The notes: generated from the letters alone by a model not told the origin. Shown: positions 1 to 7,463, counted from the first letter of the stretch. The stretch is DNA of 12,987 nucleotides from Bacilli bacterium (GCA_028684735.1 JAQUFI010000038.1:1-12987); one strand, 5' to 3'. Program-made: numbers and translations.

Positions 1-310
1 TAACATATCCTCCTACCCCAATCACTACATCAGGTTTAAATTAAGTGATTATTTTACGACACTTCTTACGACTTTTAAGCATACTACTTAAAACTTTAAA
101 ATTTTTAAATAAGTTGCGACAATTAAAACCATATATTTCAATCGATTTAAAAGGAATACCTAATTTAGGTACGATATCCTTTTCCATTCGATTATGAGTT
201 CCAATATATAAAAATTGACTATTGGGTTCAATTTCTTTAATTTTATTAATAATAGCTAAAGCAGGATATATATGACCACCTGTACCTCCAGCACTTATAA
301 TAACCTTCAC
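1..310 (-). pseudogene. murG: MurG N-terminal part, broken by an in-frame stop and by the window edge
   Basis: MurG transfers GlcNAc from UDP-GlcNAc to lipid I to make lipid II, the peptidoglycan precursor, at the inner face of the membrane. The frame begins at GTG (308-310) after a GGATGTGAT-like ribosome site. Residues 8-13 are the family's glycine motif GGTGGH, followed by YPAL and FLYIGT, all typical of the MurG N-terminal Rossmann domain. After 89 codons the frame hits TAA at 41-43. The very next in-frame codons, 40 down to 2, read FKPDVVIGVGGYV, the conserved MurG motif that in B. subtilis follows a Glu (recalled alignment). One base change (GAA or AAA to TAA) would therefore explain the stop. 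The full protein would be about 360 residues; the rest lies outside the window. It may be a real nonsense mutation, an assembly error, or one of two murG copies. Family identity is very secure; pseudogene status is uncertain because murG is normally essential. Confidence 0.85.
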
Positions 311-313
311 TTA

Positions 314-359
314 ATCACATCCCATTTTTATTATACTATAATTATATGACTTTTGTCAT
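314..359 (-). promoter_or_regulatory. Candidate promoter and ribosome site of murG
   Basis: Read on the minus strand, a -35-like ATGACA (354-359) and a perfect -10 TATAAT (330-335) are separated by 18 bases. They are followed seven bases later by the Shine-Dalgarno-like GGATGTGAT (314-322), three bases before the GTG start. The predicted leader would be only about a dozen bases long. A second TATAAT at 341-346 has no good -35 partner. The terminator just upstream at 386-411 makes a separate promoter for murG likely. Confidence 0.45.
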
Positions 360-385
360 AAACTTATTTTACCATATTTCTTATT

Positions 386-411
386 TAAAAAAAAGCACAA
401 GTTTGTGCTTT
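386..411 (-). terminator. Rho-independent terminator of the LRR prepilin gene
   Basis: The stem AAAGCACA (392-399) pairs with TGTGCTTT (404-411) around a four-base loop. Read on the minus strand, the stem is followed by a run of T residues (about 386-394). It lies 36 bases after the stop codon of the leucine-rich prepilin gene and separates it from murG. Confidence 0.85.
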
Positions 412-446
412 AATTAGATTTAATTATATAACCTTAAATATATATA

Positions 447-2495
447 TTAAGGCATTAAATTAGAAGGCCATCCTATACTAGTCCAATTTGAATTAAATCT
501 TGTCTTAATATTAGTTTCATTATACTGAATAGTTACACTACTCCATGGGTAAGAAAGGGATGGTGAAAAGGCTCCATTGCCAATGGTAGTTACAGAAGCA
601 GGTATCGTAATACTAGTTAAATGATTAGAAGCAAAAGCACGTTGACCAATAGTTATTAAATTGGTTAAACCACTTAAATTCAAAGTCGAAATATCATTAT
701 AATTAAAAGCATTTGTTCCAATATTAATAACATTATTAGGAATAGTTACGGAAGTTACACCCATCGATTCAAATGCAGAATTATTAATTAAAGTTGTCGT
801 TGACTCAATATTATTAGACATAACTTTAGTACCTTGAATCAATGTTTTACCATCTTTTGTATAAATAGCATTATTAATAGATTTATAATTAGGATTAGAT
901 GCATTAATGGTAATTGTAACCAAATTACTATTAAAGGAAAAGGGTGCTTGACCGATATTATTTACACTATTACTAAGTTGAACACTAGTTAAATTATTTG
1001 AAGTAAAAGCACGATTTCCAATACTAATTAAATTAGTATTGCTACTCAAGTTTAAACTAGATATTGAATTAGCACCAAAAGCATTCTCTCCAATTGTAGT
1101 AACACTATTAGGGATAGTTACGGAAGTTACACCCATTTCTAGAAAGGCTAAATCATTAATTGAAGTAGTCGTTGGTTCAATATTATTAGACATAACTTTT
1201 GTTCCAACTATTAATTTAGTACCATCTTTTGTATAAATGCCATTATTTACGGATTTATATGAAGGATTATTAGTATTTATATTTATTGTTACTAGCATTT
1301 CATTATCATAAAAAGAACCTTTACCAACATAAGTTATATTTCTGCCCATTTGAACATTTGTTATCAGATTATGAGCAAAAGCGTAATCACCTACAGTTGT
1401 CAAATTAGTCAAAATCGTTAAATCTAGACTAGTGAGTTTATTACCAGTAAAAGCTTCATGATCAATTAATTTTAGATTAGGTAAACCAGTAAAATTTAAA
1501 TTACTAATTTTGTTGCTGAAAAAGGCCCATCCTCCAATACTTTTTAAGCTAGATAAATTACTTAAATCTAGACTTGTAAGATTATTCGCATAAAAAGCAG
1601 CATCATAGATATCTGTTAGTTTAGACAAACCTGTTAAATTTAAACTAGAAATATAATTTCCCCAAAAAGAATAGCCTCCTATGGAAATCAAATTAGATGC
1701 ACCAGTTAAATCTAAACTAATGATTTTATTGTTAATAAAAGCACGTTCAGCAATATTAGTTAAACTGATTGAAGAACTTAAATCTAAACTAGTAATATTA
1801 TTATCCCTAAAAGCTTCCCTTCCTATTTTAGTCATAGTACTCGGAATAACTAGTGATGTTATTTTGTTTCCTGAAAAGGCCCCGTTATCAAGACCATCTC
1901 TTATTTCAATAAGTCCTATAGGCAGAACAACTGAAGTTATTTGTTTGCCTTTAAATGATCCTGCACCAATATATTTAACATCATAAACCATATCATTTTT
2001 CATAATCTTTTGAGGAACAATAACATCTTTAGAACAACTATTATCATAATTAGTTATTGTTTCTGTTGCTTCATCAAAAGTGAAACAAGAATATTCTGGT
2101 TTAAATGGTAATAAAACACTAGGATCTCCAACTACCCCACAACTATAATCTATATAACTATATTTATATTTGTTTTCAGAATTATTATATTCGACAATAA
2201 TACATCCATCCATGGTACTGGAATCCCTTGGATCGACTATTGTTTCTTGTTCAATATATCCTTCTTTAAATAGATCTTGAATACTTATAAAAGTTGGAGT
2301 TGTTTCAGATAATTTATTATTATTGACAACACCCCATTTACGAGCACTATTGACAATTGATGTTAATTGCTGATGATAAGCCTTTTCTTTTGAGTTTTTG
2401 ATTACTTTATTTATGGTTGGTGTTACTAGTAAAGCAAGTATTCCTAATAGAACAATAACTCCTATTAATTCAATTAATGTAAATCCTTTTTTCAT
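447..2495 (-). CDS. Prepilin-like protein fused to a BspA-type leucine-rich repeat domain
   Basis: The 682-residue protein starts with a class III prepilin leader: MKKG, cleavage expected after Gly4, then FTLIE with the conserved Glu at mature position +5 and a hydrophobic helix to about residue 28. Residues 29-120 look like a small pseudopilin headpiece with Cys98 and Cys119. A linker with Cys137 and Cys154 follows. Residues about 160-650 are BspA-like (LRR_5) repeats, ending in a tail with the motif TRFNSNW seen in related proteins (recalled). The repeats include six exact 24-residue units and a 124-residue duplication. The start is the ATG at 2493-2495, preceded by GGAGGT at 2500-2505 with four-base spacing; an in-frame GTG at 2505-2507 overlaps that site and is rejected. 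The gene is monocistronic between two terminators. The likely role (inference) is a pilus- or pseudopilus-borne surface adhesin processed by the peptidase encoded at 12058-12819. No binding partner can be read from the sequence. Confidence 0.88.
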   Translation of the reverse strand: MKKGFTLIELIGVIVLLGILALLVTPTINKVIKNSKEKAYHQQLTSIVNSARKWGVVNNNKLSETTPTFISIQDLFKEGYIEQETIVDPRDSSTMDGCIIVEYNNSENKYKYSYIDYSCGVVGDPSVLLPFKPEYSCFTFDEATETITNYDNSCSKDVIVPQKIMKNDMVYDVKYIGAGSFKGKQITSVVLPIGLIEIRDGLDNGAFSGNKITSLVIPSTMTKIGREAFRDNNITSLDLSSSISLTNIAERAFINNKIISLDLTGASNLISIGGYSFWGNYISSLNLTGLSKLTDIYDAAFYANNLTSLDLSNLSSLKSIGGWAFFSNKISNLNFTGLPNLKLIDHEAFTGNKLTSLDLTILTNLTTVGDYAFAHNLITNVQMGRNITYVGKGSFYDNEMLVTININTNNPSYKSVNNGIYTKDGTKLIVGTKVMSNNIEPTTTSINDLAFLEMGVTSVTIPNSVTTIGENAFGANSISSLNLSSNTNLISIGNRAFTSNNLTSVQLSNSVNNIGQAPFSFNSNLVTITINASNPNYKSINNAIYTKDGKTLIQGTKVMSNNIESTTTLINNSAFESMGVTSVTIPNNVINIGTNAFNYNDISTLNLSGLTNLITIGQRAFASNHLTSITIPASVTTIGNGAFSPSLSYPWSSVTIQYNETNIKTRFNSNWTSIGWPSNLMP
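735..897 (-). repeat. Direct repeat copy A inside the LRR gene
   Basis: This stretch resembles 1107-1269 along its whole length, with the same spacing at both ends (372 bases, 124 residues). It includes identical blocks such as ATAGTTACGGAAGTTACACC and TCAATATTATTAGACATAAC. In protein it covers the NPxYKS, YTKDG and GTKVMSNNIE segments and the following MGVTSVTIPN repeat. It indicates an internal duplication of a 124-residue module. Confidence 0.85.
1107..1269 (-). repeat. Direct repeat copy B inside the LRR gene
   Basis: This is the partner of the copy at 735-897, exactly 372 bases away and in the same reading frame. The two copies have diverged at scattered positions but share blocks of 20 bases or so, so the duplication is fairly young compared with the general LRR similarity. 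Confidence 0.85.
1356..1787 (-). repeat. Six tandem 72-base units encoding 24-residue leucine-rich repeats
   Basis: Protein residues 237-380 divide into six units of exactly 24 residues with the pattern LxLxxLxxLxxIxxxAFxxNxLTS. No unit has an insertion or deletion. At DNA level the recurring mark is AAATCTAAACTAGT and close variants. Regular length with varied sequence points to growth by unit duplication, with solvent-facing positions free to change. Confidence 0.9.
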
Positions 2496-2509
2496 AGTTA
2501 CCTCCACAT

Positions 2510-2539
2510 CTTATAATATTATCTTACCTTAAAAGTTAA
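2510..2539 (-). promoter_or_regulatory. Weak candidate promoter of the LRR prepilin gene
   Basis: On the minus strand TTAACT (2534-2539) and TATAAG (2510-2515) are 18 bases apart. The gap between the preceding terminator and the start codon must hold a promoter if the gene is expressed alone. The match to consensus is modest, and an alternative -10 TATTAT (2513-2518) overlaps it. Confidence 0.3.
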
Positions 2540-2565
2540 GAAAAAACAACCATCACGGTTGTTTT
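2540..2565 (-). terminator. Rho-independent terminator of the mutS operon
   Basis: The nine-base stem AAAACAACC (2543-2551) pairs with GGTTGTTTT (2557-2565) around a five-base loop. Read on the minus strand a run of T follows. The stop codon of the small membrane protein (2564-2566) sits in the upstream arm. Confidence 0.85.
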
Positions 2566-3019
2566 AATCGATATATTGTTCACCTGAACCACGACGAAGC
2601 ATCACAATCATCCAAATAATTAAATAAAGAAACATAACCATAAACATAACCCATCCTAAGATAGGGATAATAAGACATAGTAACCAAATATATGGTGATA
2701 GATAGATTTCTTTACCTGGAACTTCTAATTTAGCTGCTGTTAAACATAAAATTTGAAAGTAAAAAACAAGCACCATTAAATAGGGTACCATAATGGAAGC
2801 TGAAAAAATTAAGACAAAAGTTGTTTCCATTGTTTCAAGCATAATTAAAAATAGGATTAAAACAGAAACCAAAGCCCAATACCAATTCTTTCCTTTTGCA
2901 TACCAAGCTTTTTTATCATAAACACCAAGTAAAGCTCCTAAAACTAGGATACTTGTCGTTTGTGATAAAAGTAATAAAATTAACCAAATCCACCAATTTT
3001 CTCTTTTTAAAATTTTCAT
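2564..3019 (-). CDS. Unknown membrane protein, 151 residues, translationally coupled to mutS
   Basis: I do not recognise this family. The protein has a short basic N-terminus (MKILKREN) followed by hydrophobic stretches at roughly residues 9-33, 47-67, 68-95 and 107-141. This gives about four membrane helices, with a short polar tail ending RRGSGEQYID. It is rich in Trp, Leu and Ile, has no signal peptidase site and shows no catalytic motif I can name. Its ATG (3017-3019) lies two bases after the mutS stop codon. Its ribosome site (AAAGGA in the last bases of mutS) overlaps the upstream gene, so the two are almost certainly one transcript ending at the terminator 2540-2565. In many Bacillota mutL occupies this position; it is not seen here. 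A role in repair cannot be inferred from position alone. Confidence 0.75.
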   Translation of the reverse strand: MKILKRENWWIWLILLLLSQTTSILVLGALLGVYDKKAWYAKGKNWYWALVSVLILFLIMLETMETTFVLIFSASIMVPYLMVLVFYFQILCLTAAKLEVPGKEIYLSPYIWLLCLIIPILGWVMFMVMFLYLIIWMIVMLRRGSGEQYID

Positions 3020-3021
3020 AT

Positions 3022-5577
3022 TTAATTTCCTTTCTTGTTTTTGATGTCATTTTTAAGTTGATATAAAATATTTAAAGCTTCTAAGGGAGTTATCTCTAAA
3101 GGATTAATCTGATTTAAGGCTTCCTCTAGATAATTATCTTCTTGAGGTATTAATTCATCTAGTGGTAATGATTGTTGAATCTTTAAATCCCTTTTAACTT
3201 CTTTGTTTTCATATATTTTTAAAATTTGATTAGCCCTTTTAATTAAAGAATCAGGTAAATTAGCAATCTTAGCCACATATATACCATAACTCTTATCAAC
3301 ACTACCATCTTTTATTTTGTGTAAGAAAGTAATGTTGCCATCTTCTTCATAAGCACTAACATGAATATTTTTTAAACTACTTAAATTATTTTCCAAATCG
3401 GTTAATTCATGATAATGAGTTGAAAAGAAAGTTTTGGCTTTAATATGTTCATGAAGATATTCAATAATGGCTTGAGCTAAAGCCATTCCATCAAAAGTAG
3501 CTGTTCCTCTACCAAGTTCATCAAATAAGATTAAACTATTAGAAGTAGCATGAGCAATAGCTTTATTAGCTTCTAGCATTTCGACCATAAAGGTAGATTC
3601 CCCACTTACTAAGTCATCACTTGCTCCAATACGGGTAAATATTTGATCAAAGATAGGCATTGTTGCTTCTTTCGCTGGAACAAAGCAACCAATTTGAGCC
3701 ATAATAACAGTTAGGGCCATTTGTCTCATATAAGTTGACTTACCAGCCATATTAGGACCTGTAATCAATAAAATATTGGTCTTTTCATCCATCATAATAT
3801 CATTGGGAACAAATTCATCAGTCATCACTTTTTCGATAACAGCATGACGATTATCAATAATCCTTACTTCTCTTTTTTCAGTTAGAGTTGGCCTAATATA
3901 ATTATTGTTTTCGGTTATCGTCGCAAATGATTGTAAGACATCAATCTCACTAATAACTTTAGATATACTTTGTAGTTTAGGAATATATTCTTTTATTTTT
4001 TCCCTAATTTCAATAAATAATTCATATTCTAATTCAATAATCTTTTCTTCAGCATTTAAAATCAATGATTCTTTTTCTTTTAAGACAGGACTAATATATC
4101 GTTCACAATTACTTAAAGTTTGCTTTCTTTCATAACCATATTCTTCTTTAACCAACCCGATATTACCTTTTGAAATTTCAATAAAGTAACCAAAGACTTT
4201 ATTATATCCAACTTTTAAATTTTTAATACCAGTTTTTTCTCGTTCTTCTAATTCAAAACGAGCTACAAAGTCTTTTCCACCCTTGCGCATAGCTTTTAAT
4301 TCATCGACTTCATGATGATATCCTTCTTTGATGAGATAACCTTCTTTAAGACCAATTGGTGGATTTTCGTAAACACTATGGTCTAGTAATTGATATAATT
4401 CATCGATTGTATCAAGTTGATGATAAAAATTAATTTGCTCTAAAATATTTTTAATATCAGGTAATACTTTGAGTGATTTTTTCAATTGTAAGAGATCTCT
4501 TGCATTAGCATTCCCGAAGGCAATTCGACCACTTAATCTTTCTAAATCATATACTTCAAATAAATAATTTTGTAGTTCATCTTTTATAATAAATTCTTTT
4601 AATAAAGTTTCAACCACATCATAACGCCTGTTTATCTCATTTATATCGATAAGGGGATTTTCAATGAAGTTTTTAAGCATCCTGGAACCCATTGCTGTTT
4701 TGGTTTTATCCAGTAACCAAAGAAGTGAATAATTACGATCATGATTTCTAATCGTTTCTGTTAATTCAAGATTTCGTTTCGTATGAATATCCATTTTTAA
4801 GTAATCTTTATTTTCTTTAATAATGGCTTTTTGTAAATGACTTAAATTACGTTTTTGGGTATTCGTAATATAAGTTAATAAATGTTTAATACTTTCAATA
4901 TATCGAATATCACCAATATCTTCATAAATATATTCATAGCCTTTATCTTTTTTAATATCATCAGTAATGGTTACCATAATTTTAAATTGATTTTTTAAAA
5001 GTGAATAAACATTGGGGTCAACTTTACTGTTCATAATAATTTCTTTAATCCCAATACTAACAATCTCATTAACTAATAATGAAATATTATGTTCCACTAA
5101 ACTAGTATACATAATACCAGTTGAAATATCAGTATAAGTAAGTCCATAAGCATGATTAAATTCATAGACACTACCAATATAATTGAAGTCATTTTCAATT
5201 AATGATTCTTGATTAATAACTGTTCCAATACTAACGATTTGTGTAAGATCACGTTTAACAATTCCTTTAACATTTTTAGGATCTTCTAATTGTTCACAAA
5301 TACCAACCTTATATCCTTTATTAACTAATTTTTCAATATAAATAGTTGCTGAGTGATGAGGAACACCACACATTGGAATTCTGTCTTCTAAACCAGCACT
5401 CTTGCCAGTTAAAGTTAATTCTAATTCACGAGATGCAGTTATCGCATCTTCAAAAAACATTTCATAAAAATCACCTAAGCGAAAAAAGATGATAATATCT
5501 GGATTAGCATCTTTAATTTCTAAATATTGTTTCATCATGGGTGTTACTTTATTAATGTCAACTTCACTTCTTTTCAC
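3022..5577 (-). CDS. mutS: DNA mismatch repair ATPase MutS
   Basis: MutS binds mispaired or looped bases as a clamp-shaped dimer and recruits MutL to start mismatch repair. The 851-residue length is normal (B. subtilis and E. coli proteins are about 855). The mismatch-reading Phe-x-Glu motif is Phe37-Tyr38-Glu39 within GDFYEMF. The connector, lever and clamp domains follow. The C-terminal ABC-type ATPase has Walker A GPNMAGKST at residues 607-615, Walker B LFDELGRGT with Asp686 and Glu687, and the STHYHEL switch. The far C-terminus has QQSLPLDEL, a possible sliding-clamp contact (inference), and a terminal helix with TPLEAL. The start is a GTG (5575-5577) with AGGTGAT four bases upstream. An ATG pair at codons 14-15 would still keep the core but lacks an equally good ribosome site. 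It heads a two-gene operon with the membrane protein at 2564-3019. Confidence 0.97.
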   Translation of the reverse strand: MKRSEVDINKVTPMMKQYLEIKDANPDIIIFFRLGDFYEMFFEDAITASRELELTLTGKSAGLEDRIPMCGVPHHSATIYIEKLVNKGYKVGICEQLEDPKNVKGIVKRDLTQIVSIGTVINQESLIENDFNYIGSVYEFNHAYGLTYTDISTGIMYTSLVEHNISLLVNEIVSIGIKEIIMNSKVDPNVYSLLKNQFKIMVTITDDIKKDKGYEYIYEDIGDIRYIESIKHLLTYITNTQKRNLSHLQKAIIKENKDYLKMDIHTKRNLELTETIRNHDRNYSLLWLLDKTKTAMGSRMLKNFIENPLIDINEINRRYDVVETLLKEFIIKDELQNYLFEVYDLERLSGRIAFGNANARDLLQLKKSLKVLPDIKNILEQINFYHQLDTIDELYQLLDHSVYENPPIGLKEGYLIKEGYHHEVDELKAMRKGGKDFVARFELEEREKTGIKNLKVGYNKVFGYFIEISKGNIGLVKEEYGYERKQTLSNCERYISPVLKEKESLILNAEEKIIELEYELFIEIREKIKEYIPKLQSISKVISEIDVLQSFATITENNNYIRPTLTEKREVRIIDNRHAVIEKVMTDEFVPNDIMMDEKTNILLITGPNMAGKSTYMRQMALTVIMAQIGCFVPAKEATMPIFDQIFTRIGASDDLVSGESTFMVEMLEANKAIAHATSNSLILFDELGRGTATFDGMALAQAIIEYLHEHIKAKTFFSTHYHELTDLENNLSSLKNIHVSAYEEDGNITFLHKIKDGSVDKSYGIYVAKIANLPDSLIKRANQILKIYENKEVKRDLKIQQSLPLDELIPQEDNYLEEALNQINPLEITPLEALNILYQLKNDIKNKKGN

Positions 5578-5580
5578 TTA

Positions 5581-5622
5581 ATCACCTATGTCTATTTTAT
5601 CAAAAAATCAAGGATAAGTCTA
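5581..5622 (-). promoter_or_regulatory. Candidate extended -10 promoter and ribosome site of mutS
   Basis: On the minus strand TGATAAAAT (5594-5602) is an extended -10 (TGn plus TAAAAT). TAGACT (5617-5622) stands 17 bases upstream as a partial -35. The Shine-Dalgarno AGGTGAT (5581-5587) begins only six bases after the -10, so the leader would be very short. mutS might also be read through from the alkylation repair gene upstream. Confidence 0.45.
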
Positions 5623-5657
5623 TGACTCCTTTTTCTCTTTTAAAGAAAAAGTTCTAA

Positions 5658-6365
5658 CTACTTTACTCGATATTGAATTAACATTTCTTTATCTTCTTTA
5701 GATACTCGATAACTATCACGACATTTGCTTATTCCTTTATTAATCGTAAATTTGTTTAATTTATGATGCTTTAAAAAAGTTATTGTTTCTTCTCTTCTTT
5801 TTATAAAACATTCACAAAATAACCAAGCATTCATCATGTTAACATAATAGTGCGTTTCTTCATAAAAACTATTCATGATAGAAAAAATATGGTCGATATA
5901 TTCATCATAACTTATCAACTTAAACAGGATATTTAAACCTATTCTTTTAACAAAAGGTTTATCATCTTTTACATATCTTAAAGCTAAAGCATAAAATTCC
6001 TTTTCTCTATTTTTAACATCAAAAGATAATAAATCACAGGAAGCCCAGTTATCGATTGTTAAGATATATCGATTTAAGTATTTTTCCATTGTTTTAAAAT
6101 TTTCTATTTGAGCTATTAAATAACCATTAATAGCTGAATTCTCATAATAATCATTTAATTCTAAATCTAAGAACGAAAAATAATTTCCTTTGCGTATGTC
6201 TTTGGTAATATCTTTTATTGTTTGGGTTTTAAGAGCTAGGACTAGCATCTCTGTATTTAAAATTCCTTTAGACCATTCTATTTTCTCTATATTTTTAAAA
6301 GTTTCTAAATATTTAGTAAACTCTACTCCATCTTTTTTAGTCCATTTATCTTTTATTAATTCCAT
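5658..6365 (-). CDS. DNA alkylation repair protein, AlkD-like HEAT-repeat glycosylase family
   Basis: Members of this family remove alkylated bases such as 3-methyladenine and 7-methylguanine from DNA using a curved stack of HEAT-like helices. The 235-residue length and all-helical look fit. Family marks visible are DNWASCD (Trp107, Asp111), FVKRIGLN (Arg141), the segment HYYVNMMNAWLFCE, and INKGISKCRDSYRVS near the C-terminus. The Trp, Asp and Arg correspond in order and spacing to the three catalytic-pocket residues of Bacillus cereus AlkD (recalled, not aligned). The start is the ATG at 6363-6365 with GGTGAT (6369-6374) three bases upstream. The gene lies between the terminator at 6387-6420 and mutS, with 80 bases to mutS and no convincing terminator between, so co-transcription is possible. 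Some members act on DNA without glycosylase activity, so the exact lesion is unknown. Confidence 0.85.
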   Translation of the reverse strand: MELIKDKWTKKDGVEFTKYLETFKNIEKIEWSKGILNTEMLVLALKTQTIKDITKDIRKGNYFSFLDLELNDYYENSAINGYLIAQIENFKTMEKYLNRYILTIDNWASCDLLSFDVKNREKEFYALALRYVKDDKPFVKRIGLNILFKLISYDEYIDHIFSIMNSFYEETHYYVNMMNAWLFCECFIKRREETITFLKHHKLNKFTINKGISKCRDSYRVSKEDKEMLIQYRVK

Positions 6366-6368
6366 TAT

Positions 6369-6389
6369 ATCACCAACATAATTATATCA
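6369..6389 (-). promoter_or_regulatory. Candidate extended -10 promoter of the alkylation repair gene
   Basis: On the minus strand TGATATAAT (6381-6389) is a perfect extended -10 with no recognisable -35, directly after the T-run of the preceding terminator. GGTGAT (6369-6374) starts six bases later and the ATG follows three bases after that. The transcript would have a leader of only about ten bases. Confidence 0.4.
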
Positions 6390-6420
6390 AAAAAACTTGA
6401 TCTTTTATACATCAAGTTTT
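6387..6420 (-). terminator. Rho-independent terminator of the YlbL-like protease gene
   Basis: A ten-base stem, AAAACTTGAT (6392-6401) with ATCAAGTTTT (6411-6420), and a nine-base loop are followed on the minus strand by seven T residues (6389-6395, partly within the stem). It lies just after the stop codon at 6426-6428. Confidence 0.85.
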
Positions 6421-6425
6421 AACTT

Positions 6426-7433
6426 TTATTTTAGTTGTTTTAAGTATTCAATCGCCTCATCAAAGGTAGAAACACCAATAATTTCAATATCATAATTATT
6501 TTCTTTTTTTAGTTCCATGGCCTCTTCATAATTACTACCATTAGGAGTTATAAAAATTTCAGCCCCTTCTTTAACTGCACCCAATATTTTATATTTTATA
6601 CCACCAATTGAACCAACTGAACCATTTCTATCAATCGTACCTGTACCAACAATTCTTTTACCATGAGTTAAATCTTCTTTAATTAAGCGGTCATATATTG
6701 AAATAGCAGTCATTAATCCTCCGGAAGGACCAGACTCTGATTTTTTAAATTCTAAAGAGATTTCTGGTGTTGTCTCTAAAGTAACATCAATAACTAAAAT
6801 AATACCAATTAGAATTCGGTCATCTTCATAATATAAAGTAGCTTTTTTAGTAGTAATTTCATCATTGTTTTGAACTTTAATATCAATGATATCTCCTTCT
6901 TCATAACGATTAACAAGCTTAGATAAAGTCTCAAAATCATCTATTTTTTTACCTTCAATTTCCAAGATAATATCACCAACAATGATATCTGTTTTAGCTT
7001 TAGAATCAATATAAGAAACAATTAAGTCTTGATCAACAATATCAACCTTTTTACCAAGTTTTTGGTAAGCCACCATAATCGCATTATTATTAGCTTCCCT
7101 TAATAATAAATGATCGCGATATTCCATTTCCCATAGTGTTTGATTATCAAAAGTGACATCACTTATTTTAAAAACATCCCAATTTTTATTAAATAAGGAA
7201 ATAAATAAAGTAGGAATAGTAGCTCTTCTTTCGGAAACATAAGCTAAATTAAAAGAACCTTGGGATTCGTATCCTTCCTTTATATCAACACGTTCAGAGA
7301 TATTAATTATGCCACCAGGAGTATTGATTAAATAAGGAAATTGATAAGAAAAAACAATGGCCGCAATAATACAAATAATGAGTGATTTATAATATTCTTT
7401 TATATATTTTTTAATGTTATCATATAATTTCAT
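6426..7433 (-). CDS. ylbL: Membrane-anchored PDZ-Lon serine protease, YlbL/SepM family
   Basis: The 335-residue protein has one N-terminal membrane helix (about residues 17-35) and an outside-facing body, so it acts at the outer face of the membrane. The family motifs INTPGG and EGYESQGSFNL follow at 37-65. A PDZ domain spans about 136-200 and a Lon-type S16 domain about 210-333. The catalytic dyad is Ser237 in SGPSGG and Lys282 in GGIKYK; the 45-residue spacing is close to the 43 of E. coli Lon. In B. subtilis YlbL helps degrade the division inhibitor YneA during DNA-damage recovery, and SepM in streptococci trims a signalling peptide (family knowledge). Start ATG at 7431-7433 after GGAGGA. 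It is divergent from the ylbJ homologue by only 33 bases; in B. subtilis the two genes are near neighbours. The actual substrate here is unknown. Confidence 0.92.
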   Translation of the reverse strand: MKLYDNIKKYIKEYYKSLIICIIAAIVFSYQFPYLINTPGGIINISERVDIKEGYESQGSFNLAYVSERRATIPTLFISLFNKNWDVFKISDVTFDNQTLWEMEYRDHLLLREANNNAIMVAYQKLGKKVDIVDQDLIVSYIDSKAKTDIIVGDIILEIEGKKIDDFETLSKLVNRYEEGDIIDIKVQNNDEITTKKATLYYEDDRILIGIILVIDVTLETTPEISLEFKKSESGPSGGLMTAISIYDRLIKEDLTHGKRIVGTGTIDRNGSVGSIGGIKYKILGAVKEGAEIFITPNGSNYEEAMELKKENNYDIEIIGVSTFDEAIEYLKQLK

Positions 7434-7463
7434 ATAGTATCCTCCAATTAAAGATATGGTGAT
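7423..7463 (+). promoter_or_regulatory. Weak candidate -10 and ribosome site of ylbJ
   Basis: TATAAT at 7423-7428 lies inside the first codons of the divergent protease gene, with no clear -35. GGTGAT (7458-7463) stands three bases before the TTG start and decides it. The 33-base gap cannot hold two full promoters, so each must overlap the other gene's coding region. Confidence 0.3.

Noticed and set aside
1356..1787. Regular 72-base repeats that could suggest a CRISPR-like array
   Set aside because: The units lie in frame in one long gene, are divergent, and encode leucine-rich repeats; there are no identical short repeats with unique spacers.
1039..1986. Two plus-strand open frames inside the LRR gene (1039-1236 and 1681-1986)
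   Set aside because: They are antisense readings of regular LRR repeats, with no ribosome sites and no recognisable protein.
2505..2507. GTG start four codons upstream for the LRR prepilin
   Set aside because: It overlaps the GGAGGT ribosome site that serves the ATG at 2495, and would put extra residues before the standard MKKG leader.
5629..5651. Hairpin CTTTTTCT/AGAAAAAG between the alkylation repair gene and mutS
   Set aside because: The stem is all A/T apart from two G/C pairs and no T-run follows on either strand, so I do not call a terminator.
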